Source: Sphingomonas sp. Leaf17 (GTDB taxonomy: Bacteria > Pseudomonadota > Alphaproteobacteria > Sphingomonadales > Sphingomonadaceae). Taken from it: 64,000 nucleotides of DNA. Numbering within the stretch: the first letter of the stretch is position 1; every line of letters begins with the position of its first letter. The notes beneath the pieces were generated by a model. That model saw nothing but the letters and a program-made list of their open reading frames with translations, was not told the DNA's origin and ran no database searches. This document shows positions 55,158-63,806 of the stretch, piece by piece. The position numbers and the translations under genes were made by a program. The stretch lies in assembly GCF_001421505.1 (NCBI RefSeq), contig NZ_LMKL01000004.1, positions 62,001 to 126,000 on the forward strand, in the 5' to 3' direction.

Positions 55158-55662
55158 AGTGCCGATGGCCGGGTTCGTCACGGCGGCGGCGATCCTGCTG
55201 GCCGACCAGGGGAGCAAATGGGCGGTCACGCGGGGGCTGGGTATCGACACGCTGGGCGATGCGCGTGAGATCGTGTCGTTCTTCGACCTGCGCTTCGTGC
55301 CGAACTACGGCATTTCGCTGGGGCTGCTGACCGCCGACACCAATGCCGCCCGCTGGTTGCTGGTGGCGATGACGGGGGCGATCGCGGTCGGTGTCGCCAT
55401 CTGGATGAAGCGCGAGCCGCGACGGGGGGATCAGATCGCCCTGGGACTTATACTGGGCGGAGCGATCGGCAATATCGCCGATCGGGCGCGGGTCGGCCAT
55501 GTCGTCGATTTCGCCGATCTGCATATCGGCGCGTGGCGTCCGTTTTTGGTCTTCAATGTCGCCGATGCGGCGATTACGATAGGAGTGCTCGTCCTGCTTG
55601 TGCGAGCCTTCCTTGTGCGCGACAAGCCGGGCGCTGCCCCAGTGGAGAATAGCAATGCGTAA
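55150..55662 (+). CDS. lspA: Lipoprotein signal peptidase II
   Basis: Inner-membrane aspartyl protease that trims prolipoproteins. The 170-aa protein has four TM helices; family blocks are LADQGSKWAVTR, FVPNYGISLGLL, GGAIGNIADRARVGHVVDF with the first catalytic Asp (NIAD) and FNVADAAITIG with the second. ATG at 55150 gives the usual start just before MAGFVTAAAILLADQ. Overlaps ileS by 8 nt and the following lipoprotein gene by 8 nt. Confidence 0.96.
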   Translation: MRKVPMAGFVTAAAILLADQGSKWAVTRGLGIDTLGDAREIVSFFDLRFVPNYGISLGLLTADTNAARWLLVAMTGAIAVGVAIWMKREPRRGDQIALGLILGGAIGNIADRARVGHVVDFADLHIGAWRPFLVFNVADAAITIGVLVLLVRAFLVRDKPGAAPVENSNA

Positions 55663-56065
55663 GTTGGTGCCGATCGCCGCAGGCCTCGCCTGTGTCGCCC
55701 TCCTCTCCGGTTGCGGCAAGCGCGGGTTCGACCGGGCGCGTCCCGACGAATTCGCGGTCGCGCGTCAGGCGCCGCTGGTGATCCCGCCCGATTTCGCGCT
55801 GGTGCCGCCAGCACCCGGTGCCGCCCGGCCGCAGGATACCGCCGCCAACGCCCAGACGCTGGATGCGCTGTTCGGCGGTGCCGCACCACGCAGCGTGTCG
55901 GAATCGGCAACGGTCAACGCAGCTGGTGGCGATACCGCCGAGGCTGGGGTCCGGTCCAGCGTCGGCGATCCCGACACCAACGTCATCGACAAGGGTTCGA
56001 CGACGCGTGACATCGTCGCTGCGCCCGAGGGTGACGGACAGGACGCACGGGCGGCCGCGCAGTAA
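55655..56065 (+). CDS. DUF3035-type outer-membrane-associated lipoprotein
   Basis: A 136-aa lipoprotein: signal peptide with lipobox LSGC (Cys at about 20), then the DUF3035 core PDEFAVARQAPLVIPPDFALVPP, and an Ala/Gly/Asp-rich disordered tail. Proteins of this type in alphaproteobacteria have been linked with the beta-barrel assembly (BAM) complex as BamF-like subunits; that role is not shown by this sequence. It is the last gene before the terminator at 56091, after ribF-ileS-lspA, and would itself be a substrate of LspA. Confidence 0.85.
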   Translation: MRKLVPIAAGLACVALLSGCGKRGFDRARPDEFAVARQAPLVIPPDFALVPPAPGAARPQDTAANAQTLDALFGGAAPRSVSESATVNAAGGDTAEAGVRSSVGDPDTNVIDKGSTTRDIVAAPEGDGQDARAAAQ

Positions 56066-56090
56066 CACTGCCGCCGACGTGCATAACGAA

Positions 56091-56122
56091 AAAGGGCGGT
56101 CCCGCGGGGCCGCCCTTTCTTG
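56091..56122 (+). terminator. Rho-independent terminator after the ribF-ileS-lspA operon
   Basis: Hairpin with arms AAAGGGCGG (56091-56099) and CCGCCCTTT (56110-56118), preceded by an A-run and followed by CTTG, a classical strong terminator 26 nt after the last gene. Confidence 0.9.
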
Positions 56123-56145
56123 TATCTGCCGTATGCCGAAATCAG

Positions 56146-56165
56146 ACCCCTGCCAGCGCAGGGGT
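56146..56165 (-). terminator. Hairpin downstream of the torF-type porin gene
   Basis: Arms ACCCCTGC (56146-56153) and GCAGGGGT (56158-56165) with a 4-nt loop, flanked by TCAG/CAGA. It lies 13 nt past the stop of the minus-strand porin gene. Sequence resembles the REP-like family. Confidence 0.55.
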
Positions 56166-56178
56166 CAGATAAGGATAG

Positions 56179-57030
56179 TCAGAATGCGGCAGTCAGCGAA
56201 AAGACGACCTGGGCGTCGGCGATCGAGCCGGTGCCGTCCTGGCCCTTGCTGAAGCTGGGCTGCAGATAGGCCGAGTCCCGCTCCGAAATGTCGGTGTCGA
56301 CATAGGCGATGCCGAGCGTGAGCGGCGTGTTGGGGATGACGTAATCGGCACCGATCAGCCAGTCGACATACTCGCCGGTCGGCGCGACGCTGGTTGCGAA
56401 CGGTCCAAGCCCTTCGTTGCCGTTGGAATAGCCGATATGCGCCTTCGCGGTCAGGCCCGTATTGGGAACCGCCGAGCTGATGTCGCCCCAGATGTAGAGG
56501 TTGTCGTTCTTGTCGCCGGGATTGTCATAGATGCCGGCGGCGGCCAGCGTCCCGTTGCTCGACCAAGCACCCAGTGCCTCCTGCTTGGGCGCATAGGCGA
56601 CGCCGGCGGTCAGGCTGGCCGGCCCGAGCGTACCCGACAGCTTGGCATAGGGTTCGATGAAGTCGGTGTTGTCGAAGCCGCGCGGGTACATGTACCAGGT
56701 CGCGCCGACGTCCAGCGTGCCGCTGCCGCCGACCGGAAACTTGTAGCCGGCGATCAGGTCCAGTTCCATGTTCTGGCCACCGAACGTACCCCAGCCCGAC
56801 AGGTTGGATGCCCAGGTGCCGATATACAGACCGCTTTCATGGGCGATGGTGATGCCGCCCTGTACGGCCAGACCTTCATCCGACTGCGAGACACCGCGGA
56901 AACGATAGTCGCTGACGAGGCCGACCGATCCGGAAACCTTGACCGGTGGCGGGGGGGCAGTGTCCTGCGCGAAGGCAGGCGTGGCAGCGGCAAGGCCGAG
57001 GCCGGCAATGATAATCGTGGAGAAGCGCAT
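56179..57030 (-). CDS. TorF-family putative porin
   Basis: Outer-membrane beta-barrel of the TorF (Gcw_chp) family. The 283-aa precursor begins MRFSTIIIAGLGLAAATPAFAQ (signal peptide), followed by a short Pro linker, the family-typical GSVGLVSDYRFRGVSQSDEG and alternating amphipathic strands, ending ...ADAQVVFSLTAAF with a C-terminal Phe as in BAM substrates. ATG at 57030 is preferred over one 20 codons upstream, since it opens the signal peptide. The transported solute is unknown. Confidence 0.92.
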   Translation of the reverse strand: MRFSTIIIAGLGLAAATPAFAQDTAPPPPVKVSGSVGLVSDYRFRGVSQSDEGLAVQGGITIAHESGLYIGTWASNLSGWGTFGGQNMELDLIAGYKFPVGGSGTLDVGATWYMYPRGFDNTDFIEPYAKLSGTLGPASLTAGVAYAPKQEALGAWSSNGTLAAAGIYDNPGDKNDNLYIWGDISSAVPNTGLTAKAHIGYSNGNEGLGPFATSVAPTGEYVDWLIGADYVIPNTPLTLGIAYVDTDISERDSAYLQPSFSKGQDGTGSIADAQVVFSLTAAF

Positions 57031-57130
57031 CGTTTCCCTTTCGAAACCGGAAAATCGCGATGTCCCCGCCTGCATCCTAGGATGCCGCATCTGTCAGGCT
57101 GTAAAGCCCCGCGCGGTCTGCCCTTCGGTG

Positions 57131-57220
57131 ACACCGGCATGACAGCCGGTGTTGCGACGCACAAGAACTTTCCTGCGCTGATCCGGGGTTTGAGGCGCGC
57201 GATGTTGCGTAAGCGCAACA
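57131..57220. promoter_or_regulatory. Two hairpins in the porin upstream region
   Basis: In the 230-nt gap upstream of the porin gene, ACACCGGC/GCCGGTGT (57131-57152) and TGTTGCG/CGCAACA (57203-57220) can form hairpins of 8 and 7 bp. They lie about 100 and 175 nt from the start codon. They may be leader structures, an operator, or the terminator of metC (which ends at 57261). I see no T-run. Confidence 0.4.
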
Positions 57221-57260
57221 GTGTCCGATGCTTGGTGTCGCCGGACTCGCGCGAGCCGGG

Positions 57261-58463
57261 TCAGCCGCGGGCCGCCCGAAAGCGCGCCAGCCCGGCATCC
57301 AGATCGGCGATCAGGTCGGCGGGATCCTCCAGTCCGATCTGCAACCGGATCATCGGGCCGGCCGTCGCGCGGCTGGTGACGGTGCGGTGGCGATGCGGAT
57401 CGACCGGCAGGGCCAGGCTTTCAAACCCGCCCCAGCTGTAGCCGATACCAAACAGCGCCAGCCCGTCGATCAGCGCCGCGCGGGCGGCGTCATCGCCGCC
57501 GTGCAGCACGATCGAGAACAGCCCTGTCGACCCCTTGAAATCGCGCAGGAAATGCTCGTGGCCGGGGCAATCGGACAGGGCGGGATGGAGAACCTGCGCG
57601 ACGCCGGGCTGGCGTTTCAGCCAATGGGCGATCTCCAGCGCGCTCGATTGATGCTGTTTCAGCCGGACCGCCATGGTCCGCAGGCCGCGACTGCCAAGCC
57701 AGCAATCGTCAGGACTGGCGATCTGGCCCAGCTGGAAGCTGGTATCGCGCAGCTTCGCGAAATGACCCGGACCGGCGGTGACCGACCCGAGCATCGCGTC
57801 ACTGTGGCCGACGATATATTTGGTGCAGGCCAGAATCGACAGGTCGACGCCGTGGCCGATCGCTGGAAAATACAGCGGCGTCGCCCAGGTGTTGTCGAGC
57901 AGGGTGACAATGCCGTTCGCGCGCGCCACCGCGACGATGGCGGGGATGTCCTGCACCTCGAAGCTGAGGCTGCCGGGACTTTCCATCAGGATCGCGCGGG
58001 TAGCGGGACCAATCAGGTCGGCCATGCCAGCCCCGACCAGTGGGTCGTAGAAGCGGGTCGTGATCCCGAACCGCCGCAGCAGGCCGTTGGCCAGGCCGCG
58101 CGTCGGATCATAGGCGCTGTCGGGGCACAGGAGCTCGTCACCCGGCGACAGGACCGACAGCAGGGCGGCGGCGATCGCCGCGACGCCGGACCCGTACAGG
58201 AACGTGCCCTCCGCTCCCGTTTCCAGGCTGGTCAGCGCGTCGGCCAAGCTCCACTGGGTCGGCGTTCCCTTGCGGCCGTAGAACAGCCGGTGGTGGGTGT
58301 CGCCCGCCGCCCCGGCGCGCAGATCGGCGACCGAATCGTACAGGATGGTCGAGGCTCGCCACACCGGCGTGTTGACCACGCCGGCGGTCCATTCGGGGCG
58401 TCGGCCCGCCCCGACGACGCGGGTGGCGTCGCGGAGCGGGGTGTCGGAGTCGTTCTGGTTCAC
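57261..58463 (-). CDS. metC: Cystathionine beta-lyase (Cys/Met metabolism PLP enzyme)
   Basis: Cleaves cystathionine to homocysteine in methionine synthesis. The 400-aa protein has TPVWRASTILYDSVADL, the substrate region YGRKGTPTQWSLADAL, the PLP-stacking Tyr in DSAYDPTRG, LLDNTWATPLYFPAI and the PLP lysine in LACTKYIVGHSD. The YGRKGTPT form and LMESPGS support MetC over gamma-synthase or gamma-lyase. Coupled by a 4-nt overlap to the sulfurtransferase gene upstream, so the pair handles sulfur. Confidence 0.93.
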   Translation of the reverse strand: MNQNDSDTPLRDATRVVGAGRRPEWTAGVVNTPVWRASTILYDSVADLRAGAAGDTHHRLFYGRKGTPTQWSLADALTSLETGAEGTFLYGSGVAAIAAALLSVLSPGDELLCPDSAYDPTRGLANGLLRRFGITTRFYDPLVGAGMADLIGPATRAILMESPGSLSFEVQDIPAIVAVARANGIVTLLDNTWATPLYFPAIGHGVDLSILACTKYIVGHSDAMLGSVTAGPGHFAKLRDTSFQLGQIASPDDCWLGSRGLRTMAVRLKQHQSSALEIAHWLKRQPGVAQVLHPALSDCPGHEHFLRDFKGSTGLFSIVLHGGDDAARAALIDGLALFGIGYSWGGFESLALPVDPHRHRTVTSRATAGPMIRLQIGLEDPADLIADLDAGLARFRAARG

Positions 58464-59299
58464 GCCGGTCCCGTTGCTTTCTGTGTCGTCCGGTCCGCGC
58501 CATATTCCGACCAGCTGCCGTCGTACAGGGCCGCCTTGCCACCCAGCAGGTGCGCGCCGAAAGCCAGGACCGACGCGGTGATGCCCGACCCGCAGGTCGT
58601 CACCAGCGGCTTGTTCAGGTCGATACCGGCCGCGTCATATTCGGCCCGCAGCGCATCACCTGTCTTCCACGTCCCGTCGTCGTTGAACAGGCGGGCGTAG
58701 TAGAGGTTCTTTGACCCCGGGATGTGGCCGGCGTGGGTGGCCGGGCGCGGATCGGGTTCCTCGCCCGTGAAGCGGGCGGCCGAGCGCGCGTCGAGCACCT
58801 GTTCCGCGCCGGATTCGACGTTGGCCTTGATCTGGTCGAGCGTGCGCACGCTGGTCGCGTCGTGCCACACGGTGAAGTGGCGATGGCGCAGCGTTTCCTT
58901 GCCTGACGCGGTTTTCCGGCCATCGGCGATCCATTTGGCAAGCCCGCCGTCGAGGATGGCGACGTCATGCGCGCCGAACGTGCGCAGCATCCACCAGGCG
59001 CGTGCGGCCGTGTGCAGCGGCGAGGCGTCGTACAGGACGATGCGGCTGCCGTCGCCAAGCCCCAGCGACTGCATCCGGCTGGCGAATTTTTCGGGGCTGG
59101 GCAGCATCATCGGCAGGCCCGACGATCCGTCGGCCAGTTCGGCCAGGTCCATGAAGACGGCACCCGGAATGTGCGCCGCGTCGTAATTGGCCGCGGCATC
59201 ACGCTGGTGTTCCGGCAGGAAATAGGTCGCGTCGACCACGCGCAGGTCGCTTGCCCCCAGTTCGCCAGCCAGCCATTCGGTTGTCACCAGAGCGTCCAT
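58460..59299 (-). CDS. sseA: 3-mercaptopyruvate sulfurtransferase (two-domain rhodanese)
   Basis: Transfers sulfur from 3-mercaptopyruvate. The 279-aa protein has an inactive N-terminal rhodanese domain (VVDATYFLPEHQRDA; AHIPGAVFMDL; VLYDASPLHTAARAWW) and a catalytic C-terminal one (HAGHIPGSKNLYY; active loop CGSGITAS with Cys at about 236). The CGSGxTA loop is the marker that separates mercaptopyruvate enzymes from thiosulfate rhodaneses. Stop overlaps metC by 4 nt. Confidence 0.95.
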   Translation of the reverse strand: MDALVTTEWLAGELGASDLRVVDATYFLPEHQRDAAANYDAAHIPGAVFMDLAELADGSSGLPMMLPSPEKFASRMQSLGLGDGSRIVLYDASPLHTAARAWWMLRTFGAHDVAILDGGLAKWIADGRKTASGKETLRHRHFTVWHDATSVRTLDQIKANVESGAEQVLDARSAARFTGEEPDPRPATHAGHIPGSKNLYYARLFNDDGTWKTGDALRAEYDAAGIDLNKPLVTTCGSGITASVLAFGAHLLGGKAALYDGSWSEYGADRTTQKATGPA

Positions 59300-59329
59300 G
59301 TCCGTCTCCCTTCATGATGTCCGAGTCGT

Positions 59330-60895
59330 TTAGCGCGCTGTTTTGCCGCCGTCGAGCGTTTTCATAAAACGGGTAGCCTGTTCCAGCGTCGATTCTTGGT
59401 CTTGCCGGCTCATCTTTTCAAATGTGCGGTATGGCATACCCATGCGGGGATTGGCCGCCAGCGTGTCCCGGTTGCGGTCGATGAAATCCCAGTACAGCGC
59501 GTTGAACGGGCAGGCGTCGTCGCCGATCCGCTGCTTTACGTCATAGCGGCACGACCGGCAGTAATCGGACATGCGGTTGATATAAGCGCCTGACGAGGCA
59601 TAGGGCTTCGACGCGAGCAGGCCACCGTCGGCGAACTGGCTCATCCCCAGCGTGTTGGGCAGCTCGACCCATTCATAGGCGTCGGCATAGACCTCCAGAT
59701 ACCATTCATGGACCCGGGCCGGGTCGGCCCCGATCAGCAGCGCGAAATTGCCGGTAATCATCAGCCGCTGGATATGATGGGCATAGGCATGGTCGAGCGT
59801 CTGGCCGATCGCCTGCGACAGGCAGTGCATGTCGGTGTCGCCGGTCCAGTAGAAGCCGGGAAGGGACCGCGTGGCATTCAGTGCGTTGCGGTTCACATAG
59901 TCCGGCCCCTCATGCCAGTAGATCCCGCGCACGAATTCACGCCAGCCGATCACCTGGCGGATATACCCTTCCGCTGCGTTCAGCGGCACCGTGCCGGCAT
60001 GGTACGCCGTATCCACCGCCTGAACCAGCGTCAGCGGGTCGAGCAGGCCGCAGTTGATGTAGGGCGACAGGATCGAATGCCACAGCCACGGCTCGCCGGT
60101 CAGCATCGCGTCCTGATAATCGCCGAAGCCCGGCAGGGCGTGTTGAATGAAGTGCGTCTGTTGCCGCATCGCATCCTCCGCCGTCACCGCGAAGTCGAAG
60201 CCGTCGAGCTTGCCGGGATGGTCGGCGAAGCGGTCTGCGACCAGCGCGAGAACATCGTTGGTGACCATGTCAGGGGCGAAGGACAGCGGGCGCGGCATCA
60301 TCAGGTCGCGCTTGGCGGGTTTGCGATTGTCGCTGTCGAAGTTCCACTGGCCGCCGACCGGCTTGCCATCGTCTTCCATCAGCAGCCCGGTCTTGCGGCG
60401 CATGTCGCGGTAGAAATATTCCATTCGCCACTGCTTGCGCCCTTCGGCCCAGGCGGTGAACTCGGCATGGGTGGCGATGAAGCGGTCGTCGGCGCGGATC
60501 TCGACGGGGATACCGAAGATCGTTTCCCAGGCGTCGAGCATTGCCGCCACGCGGAATTCGCCCGCTTCGGTGACGACGATCCGCTCGGGGTCGTGGCGGC
60601 CGATCGCGCGCGCGACCTCGCCGGTGAAGCTGCCGCTGCTGTCGGGATCGTCCAGCGTGATGTAGTCGACGGTCCAGCCCAGCGACCGCAGCCGTTCGGC
60701 ATGGTGGCGCATCGCCGACAGGATGAACGCGATCTTGCGCTTGTGATGGCGGACATAGGTCGTTTCCTCGTCCAGCTCCATCATCAGCACGATGGTCTCG
60801 TCCGGGTCGCGGTCGCGCAGCGATGCGATGCCCGGGGTCAGTTGATCGCCGAGGATCGGGACCAGAATGGTCGGTCTTTGCTTCGTGCGCGCCAT
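59330..60895 (-). CDS. Fe-S cluster-containing bacterial cryptochrome/(6-4) photolyase
   Basis: Light-driven DNA repair or photoreceptor flavoprotein of 521 aa in the FeS-BCP/CryPro group. The N-terminal Rossmann-like domain starts [15 protein letters not shown]; the FAD domain includes [27 protein letters not shown] and [12 protein letters not shown]. Cysteines for a 4Fe-4S cluster appear in ILSPYINCG and [23 protein letters not shown], matching the C-(x many)-CxxC-x12-C pattern. Such proteins repair (6-4) photoproducts. It lies 30 nt upstream of sseA on the same strand and diverges from queF. Confidence 0.95.
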   Translation of the reverse strand: MARTKQRPTILVPILGDQLTPGIASLRDRDPDETIVLMMELDEETTYVRHHKRKIAFILSAMRHHAERLRSLGWTVDYITLDDPDSSGSFTGEVARAIGRHDPERIVVTEAGEFRVAAMLDAWETIFGIPVEIRADDRFIATHAEFTAWAEGRKQWRMEYFYRDMRRKTGLLMEDDGKPVGGQWNFDSDNRKPAKRDLMMPRPLSFAPDMVTNDVLALVADRFADHPGKLDGFDFAVTAEDAMRQQTHFIQHALPGFGDYQDAMLTGEPWLWHSILSPYINCGLLDPLTLVQAVDTAYHAGTVPLNAAEGYIRQVIGWREFVRGIYWHEGPDYVNRNALNATRSLPGFYWTGDTDMHCLSQAIGQTLDHAYAHHIQRLMITGNFALLIGADPARVHEWYLEVYADAYEWVELPNTLGMSQFADGGLLASKPYASSGAYINRMSDYCRSCRYDVKQRIGDDACPFNALYWDFIDRNRDTLAANPRMGMPYRTFEKMSRQDQESTLEQATRFMKTLDGGKTAR

Positions 60896-60911
60896 ATCCT
60901 ACATATTCTCC

Positions 60912-61358
60912 ATGACACCGAAGCTTCTTGGCCAGACGACGCCCTTGCCCCAGTCCCCGCAAGAGGCGGCGCTGGATTATGTTCCCAACCCGCGCCCCGG
61001 CCGCACCTATCTGGTGCGGTTCGCGGTGCCCGAGTTCACGTCGCTGTGCCCGGTGACGGCGCAGCCCGATTTCGCGCATCTGGTGATTGATTATGTGCCC
61101 GACGCGACGATTGTCGAATCAAAATCGCTGAAACTGTTTCTGGGTTCGTTCCGCAATCACGCGGCGTTTCACGAGGATTGTACGGTCGGCATCGGCGAGC
61201 GGCTGTTCACCGAAATGGCCCCCCGCTGGCTGCGGATCGGCGGCTACTGGTATCCGCGCGGCGGCATCCCGATCGACGTGTTCTGGCAGTCGGGTCCGCC
61301 GCCGGCCGACCTGTGGCTGCCCGATCAGGGCGTGGCGGGATATCGTGGTCGCGGATGA
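60912..61358 (+). CDS. queF: NADPH-dependent 7-cyano-7-deazaguanine reductase
   Basis: Reduces preQ0 to preQ1 for queuosine modification of tRNA. The 148-aa unimodular form has the nucleophile C46 and Asp in [15 protein letters not shown], then [21 protein letters not shown], the QueF signature, and the C-terminal [18 protein letters not shown] at 60912 begins [13 protein letters not shown], as in homologues. Only 16 nt separate it from the divergent photolyase start, so promoters of the two overlap. Confidence 0.96.
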   Translation: MTPKLLGQTTPLPQSPQEAALDYVPNPRPGRTYLVRFAVPEFTSLCPVTAQPDFAHLVIDYVPDATIVESKSLKLFLGSFRNHAAFHEDCTVGIGERLFTEMAPRWLRIGGYWYPRGGIPIDVFWQSGPPPADLWLPDQGVAGYRGRG

Positions 61359-61492
61359 ACGACGGGACTGCGGCGGGACGATTCCGGTGGTTCCGGTGTG
61401 GCCCTTATGCAACTTTCCGGCATCGCTTTCGTTTTATTGAACAAATGGGGCGGATTGCGCCTACAGGCTCATAGAGACGAAGGTGGCATGGC

Positions 61493-63766
61493 ATGGCCCG
61501 CGAACTGGACAGGGGATCGACGATCGAACATCTGGCGCTGATCGGTAATTTTTTGCCGCGTAAATGTGGTCTCGCGACGTTCACGACCGACGTGTATACC
61601 GCAATGCGTGCGCAGTTTCCCGATGTCACCGTCGATGTCTACGCGATGGACGATCATCCCGGCCGGTATGCCTATCCGCCGGCGGTCGTGTGCGCGATCC
61701 CGCAGGATGATCGCATCGCCTATGCGGCGGCCGCCCGGTCGATCGAGTCGAGTGGCGCGCAGGCCATCTGGGTGCAGCATGAATATGGCATCTATGGCGG
61801 CCCCGCCGGTGATTACCTGCTCGCGCTGCTCGACCGGACCACGTTGCCGGTCATCGTGACGCTGCACACCGTGCTGGAAGCGCCCAATCCTGACGAACGC
61901 CGCGTCATGGAGGGCCTGTTGCAGCGCGCGGCCAAGATCATCGTCATGGCCGAGCGCGGGCGTGAAATCCTGCAGCGCGTCTATGGCGCCAACCAGAAAC
62001 AGATCGTGATGATCCCGCACGGCGTTCCCGACCGCGCGATGCTCGAGCCGGACACGATGAAGGCGCAGTTCGGCTGGGACGGTCGCGAAGTCGTCCTGAC
62101 GTTCGGCCTGCTGGCCCCCAACAAGGGCATCGAGACGCTGATCGAGGCGATGCCGGCCCTCGTATCACGCCATCCCAACCTGTTGTATGTGGTGCTTGGG
62201 GCGACTCATCCCAATCTGGTCGCGCACGAGGGCGAGGCGTATCGCGATCGGTTGAAGGCGCAGGCCATGAAGGCCGGTGTCGGAGACAATGTCGTCTTCA
62301 TCGACGAGTTCGTCGAATATGACGCGTTGATCGACTACCTCCAGGCGGCCGACATCTACGCGACGCCGTACACCAATCCGGCGCAGATCACGTCGGGCAC
62401 GTTGTCCTATGCCATCGGTGTCGGCAAGGCGGTCGTGTCGACGCCCTATGTCCACGCCACCGAGATTCTGGCGGATGGCCACGGCGTGCTCGTCGATTTC
62501 CGGGACAGTGCCGCCTTCACGCGCGAGATCGACCGGCTGCTGTCCAATACGCGCGATCGCCAGCGGCTCTCGGCGCGCGCCTATGCCCGCGGTCGGACGA
62601 TGATTTGGCCACGTCTGGCCGAGGCGACGATGGTGCAGATTCAGGCAATGGTCACGGCCCGGCCCCGCCGGATCGTGCGGCCGCATATCAAGGTGTCGCC
62701 GCTGAAAGCCGATATCGCCGCAGTCGAGCGGATGAGCGATGCGACCGGCATGTTGCAGCATTCGATCTATTCGGTGCCCGACCGTCGCCACGGATATTGC
62801 ATCGACGATAACTGTCGCGCGCTGATGCTGATGACGGCGGCCGAGGACGTCGACCCGGTTCGCCGTGACAAGTGGATGACGATCTACGCGTCGTTCCTGC
62901 AATATGCGTGGAACCCGGATACGCGCCGGTTCCGTAATTTCATGAACTTCGATCGCACCTGGTGCGAGGATGCCGGGTCCGAAGACTCCAACGGCCGTAC
63001 GCTCTGGGCGCTCGGCATCACCGCGCGCGATGCGTATGAGCCGAAGCACAAGGTCTGGGCAACGGCGATGTTCGATACGACCGCGTCGATCGCGTTCGAA
63101 CTGGGCAGCCCGCGCGCGCAAGCCTTCGCGATGCTCGGGGCGGCGGCGATGCTGGAAGTCCGGCCGGGCCATGACCTGTCGCGCGAGATTCTGGCGCGGT
63201 TCCCCGATGTGCTGCTTCGCCTGCTGGGCGATGTCCGGCGTCCGGGCTGGGAGTGGTTTGAAACCGTGCTGGCCTATGACAATGCCCGTGTGCCGCAGGC
63301 GCTGATCCAGGCGGGCATGACGCTTGGGCGCAACGACCTGATCCAGTGCGGACTGGCGACGCTGGACTGGATCGTCGACAAGCAGACATCGCCCGAGGGG
63401 CGGTTCCGCGCGGTCGGCACCGAGAGTTTCGGACGGGAATATGCCGATCCGCTGCCATTCGACCAGCAGCCGCTGGAGGCGCAGGCGACGGTCGATGCCT
63501 GCGTTACCGCGTTTGCCGCGACCACCGACCCGCGCTGGATCGTGGAGGGCGAGCGGGCCTATGGCTGGTTCCTCGGCGCAAACGATCTCGACCTGCCGCT
63601 GGCGACGACCAACGATGGCGGGTGTTTCGACGGCCTGATGCCGACCGGATTGAACCGAAATCAGGGGGCCGAATCGATTTTGGCCCTGCAACTGGCCAAT
63701 TGTGCCATTTCGGGGCTTTCAAAGGCGGCCGGAAGCATGGCAGGACCGTCGCGGATCGTCGCCTAG
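61493..63766 (+). CDS. GT4 glycosyltransferase fused to an alpha-barrel (six-hairpin-type) domain
   Basis: A 757-aa two-part protein. Residues about 10-395 form a GT4 transferase (IGNFLPRKCGLATFTTDVY; VQHEYGIYGGPAGDYL; GLLAPNKGIETLIEAM; ITSGTLSYAIGVGKAVVSTPY). Residues about 400-750 look like an all-helical barrel as in glycosidase or epimerase families (RRHGYCIDDNCRALMLMTA; FDRTWCEDAGSEDSNGRTLWALG; WFETVLAYDNARVPQAL). It precedes a GH130-type gene by 40 nt, a pairing known among bacteria, where phosphorolysis of mannosides is suggested. Substrate unknown. The region upstream (61359-61492) is less GC-rich and includes the promoter. Confidence 0.85.
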   Translation: MARELDRGSTIEHLALIGNFLPRKCGLATFTTDVYTAMRAQFPDVTVDVYAMDDHPGRYAYPPAVVCAIPQDDRIAYAAAARSIESSGAQAIWVQHEYGIYGGPAGDYLLALLDRTTLPVIVTLHTVLEAPNPDERRVMEGLLQRAAKIIVMAERGREILQRVYGANQKQIVMIPHGVPDRAMLEPDTMKAQFGWDGREVVLTFGLLAPNKGIETLIEAMPALVSRHPNLLYVVLGATHPNLVAHEGEAYRDRLKAQAMKAGVGDNVVFIDEFVEYDALIDYLQAADIYATPYTNPAQITSGTLSYAIGVGKAVVSTPYVHATEILADGHGVLVDFRDSAAFTREIDRLLSNTRDRQRLSARAYARGRTMIWPRLAEATMVQIQAMVTARPRRIVRPHIKVSPLKADIAAVERMSDATGMLQHSIYSVPDRRHGYCIDDNCRALMLMTAAEDVDPVRRDKWMTIYASFLQYAWNPDTRRFRNFMNFDRTWCEDAGSEDSNGRTLWALGITARDAYEPKHKVWATAMFDTTASIAFELGSPRAQAFAMLGAAAMLEVRPGHDLSREILARFPDVLLRLLGDVRRPGWEWFETVLAYDNARVPQALIQAGMTLGRNDLIQCGLATLDWIVDKQTSPEGRFRAVGTESFGREYADPLPFDQQPLEAQATVDACVTAFAATTDPRWIVEGERAYGWFLGANDLDLPLATTNDGGCFDGLMPTGLNRNQGAESILALQLANCAISGLSKAAGSMAGPSRIVA

Positions 63767-63773
63767 CCATCCG

Positions 63774-63800
63774 GGCTGGTGTCGACATGCGACACCAGCC
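63774..63800. other. Perfect 11-bp hairpin between the GT4 gene and the GH130-type gene
   Basis: Arms GGCTGGTGTCG (63774-63784) and CGACACCAGCC (63790-63800) with a 5-nt loop, in a 40-nt gap right before the ribosome-binding region of the next gene. No T-run, so it is more likely an mRNA-processing or translation-modulating structure than a strong terminator. Confidence 0.55.
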
Positions 63801-63806
63801 TGGGAT

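Noticed and set aside
15264-56165. CRISPR array from repeated palindromes
   Set aside because: The copies are dispersed, vary in sequence and lack regular spacers.
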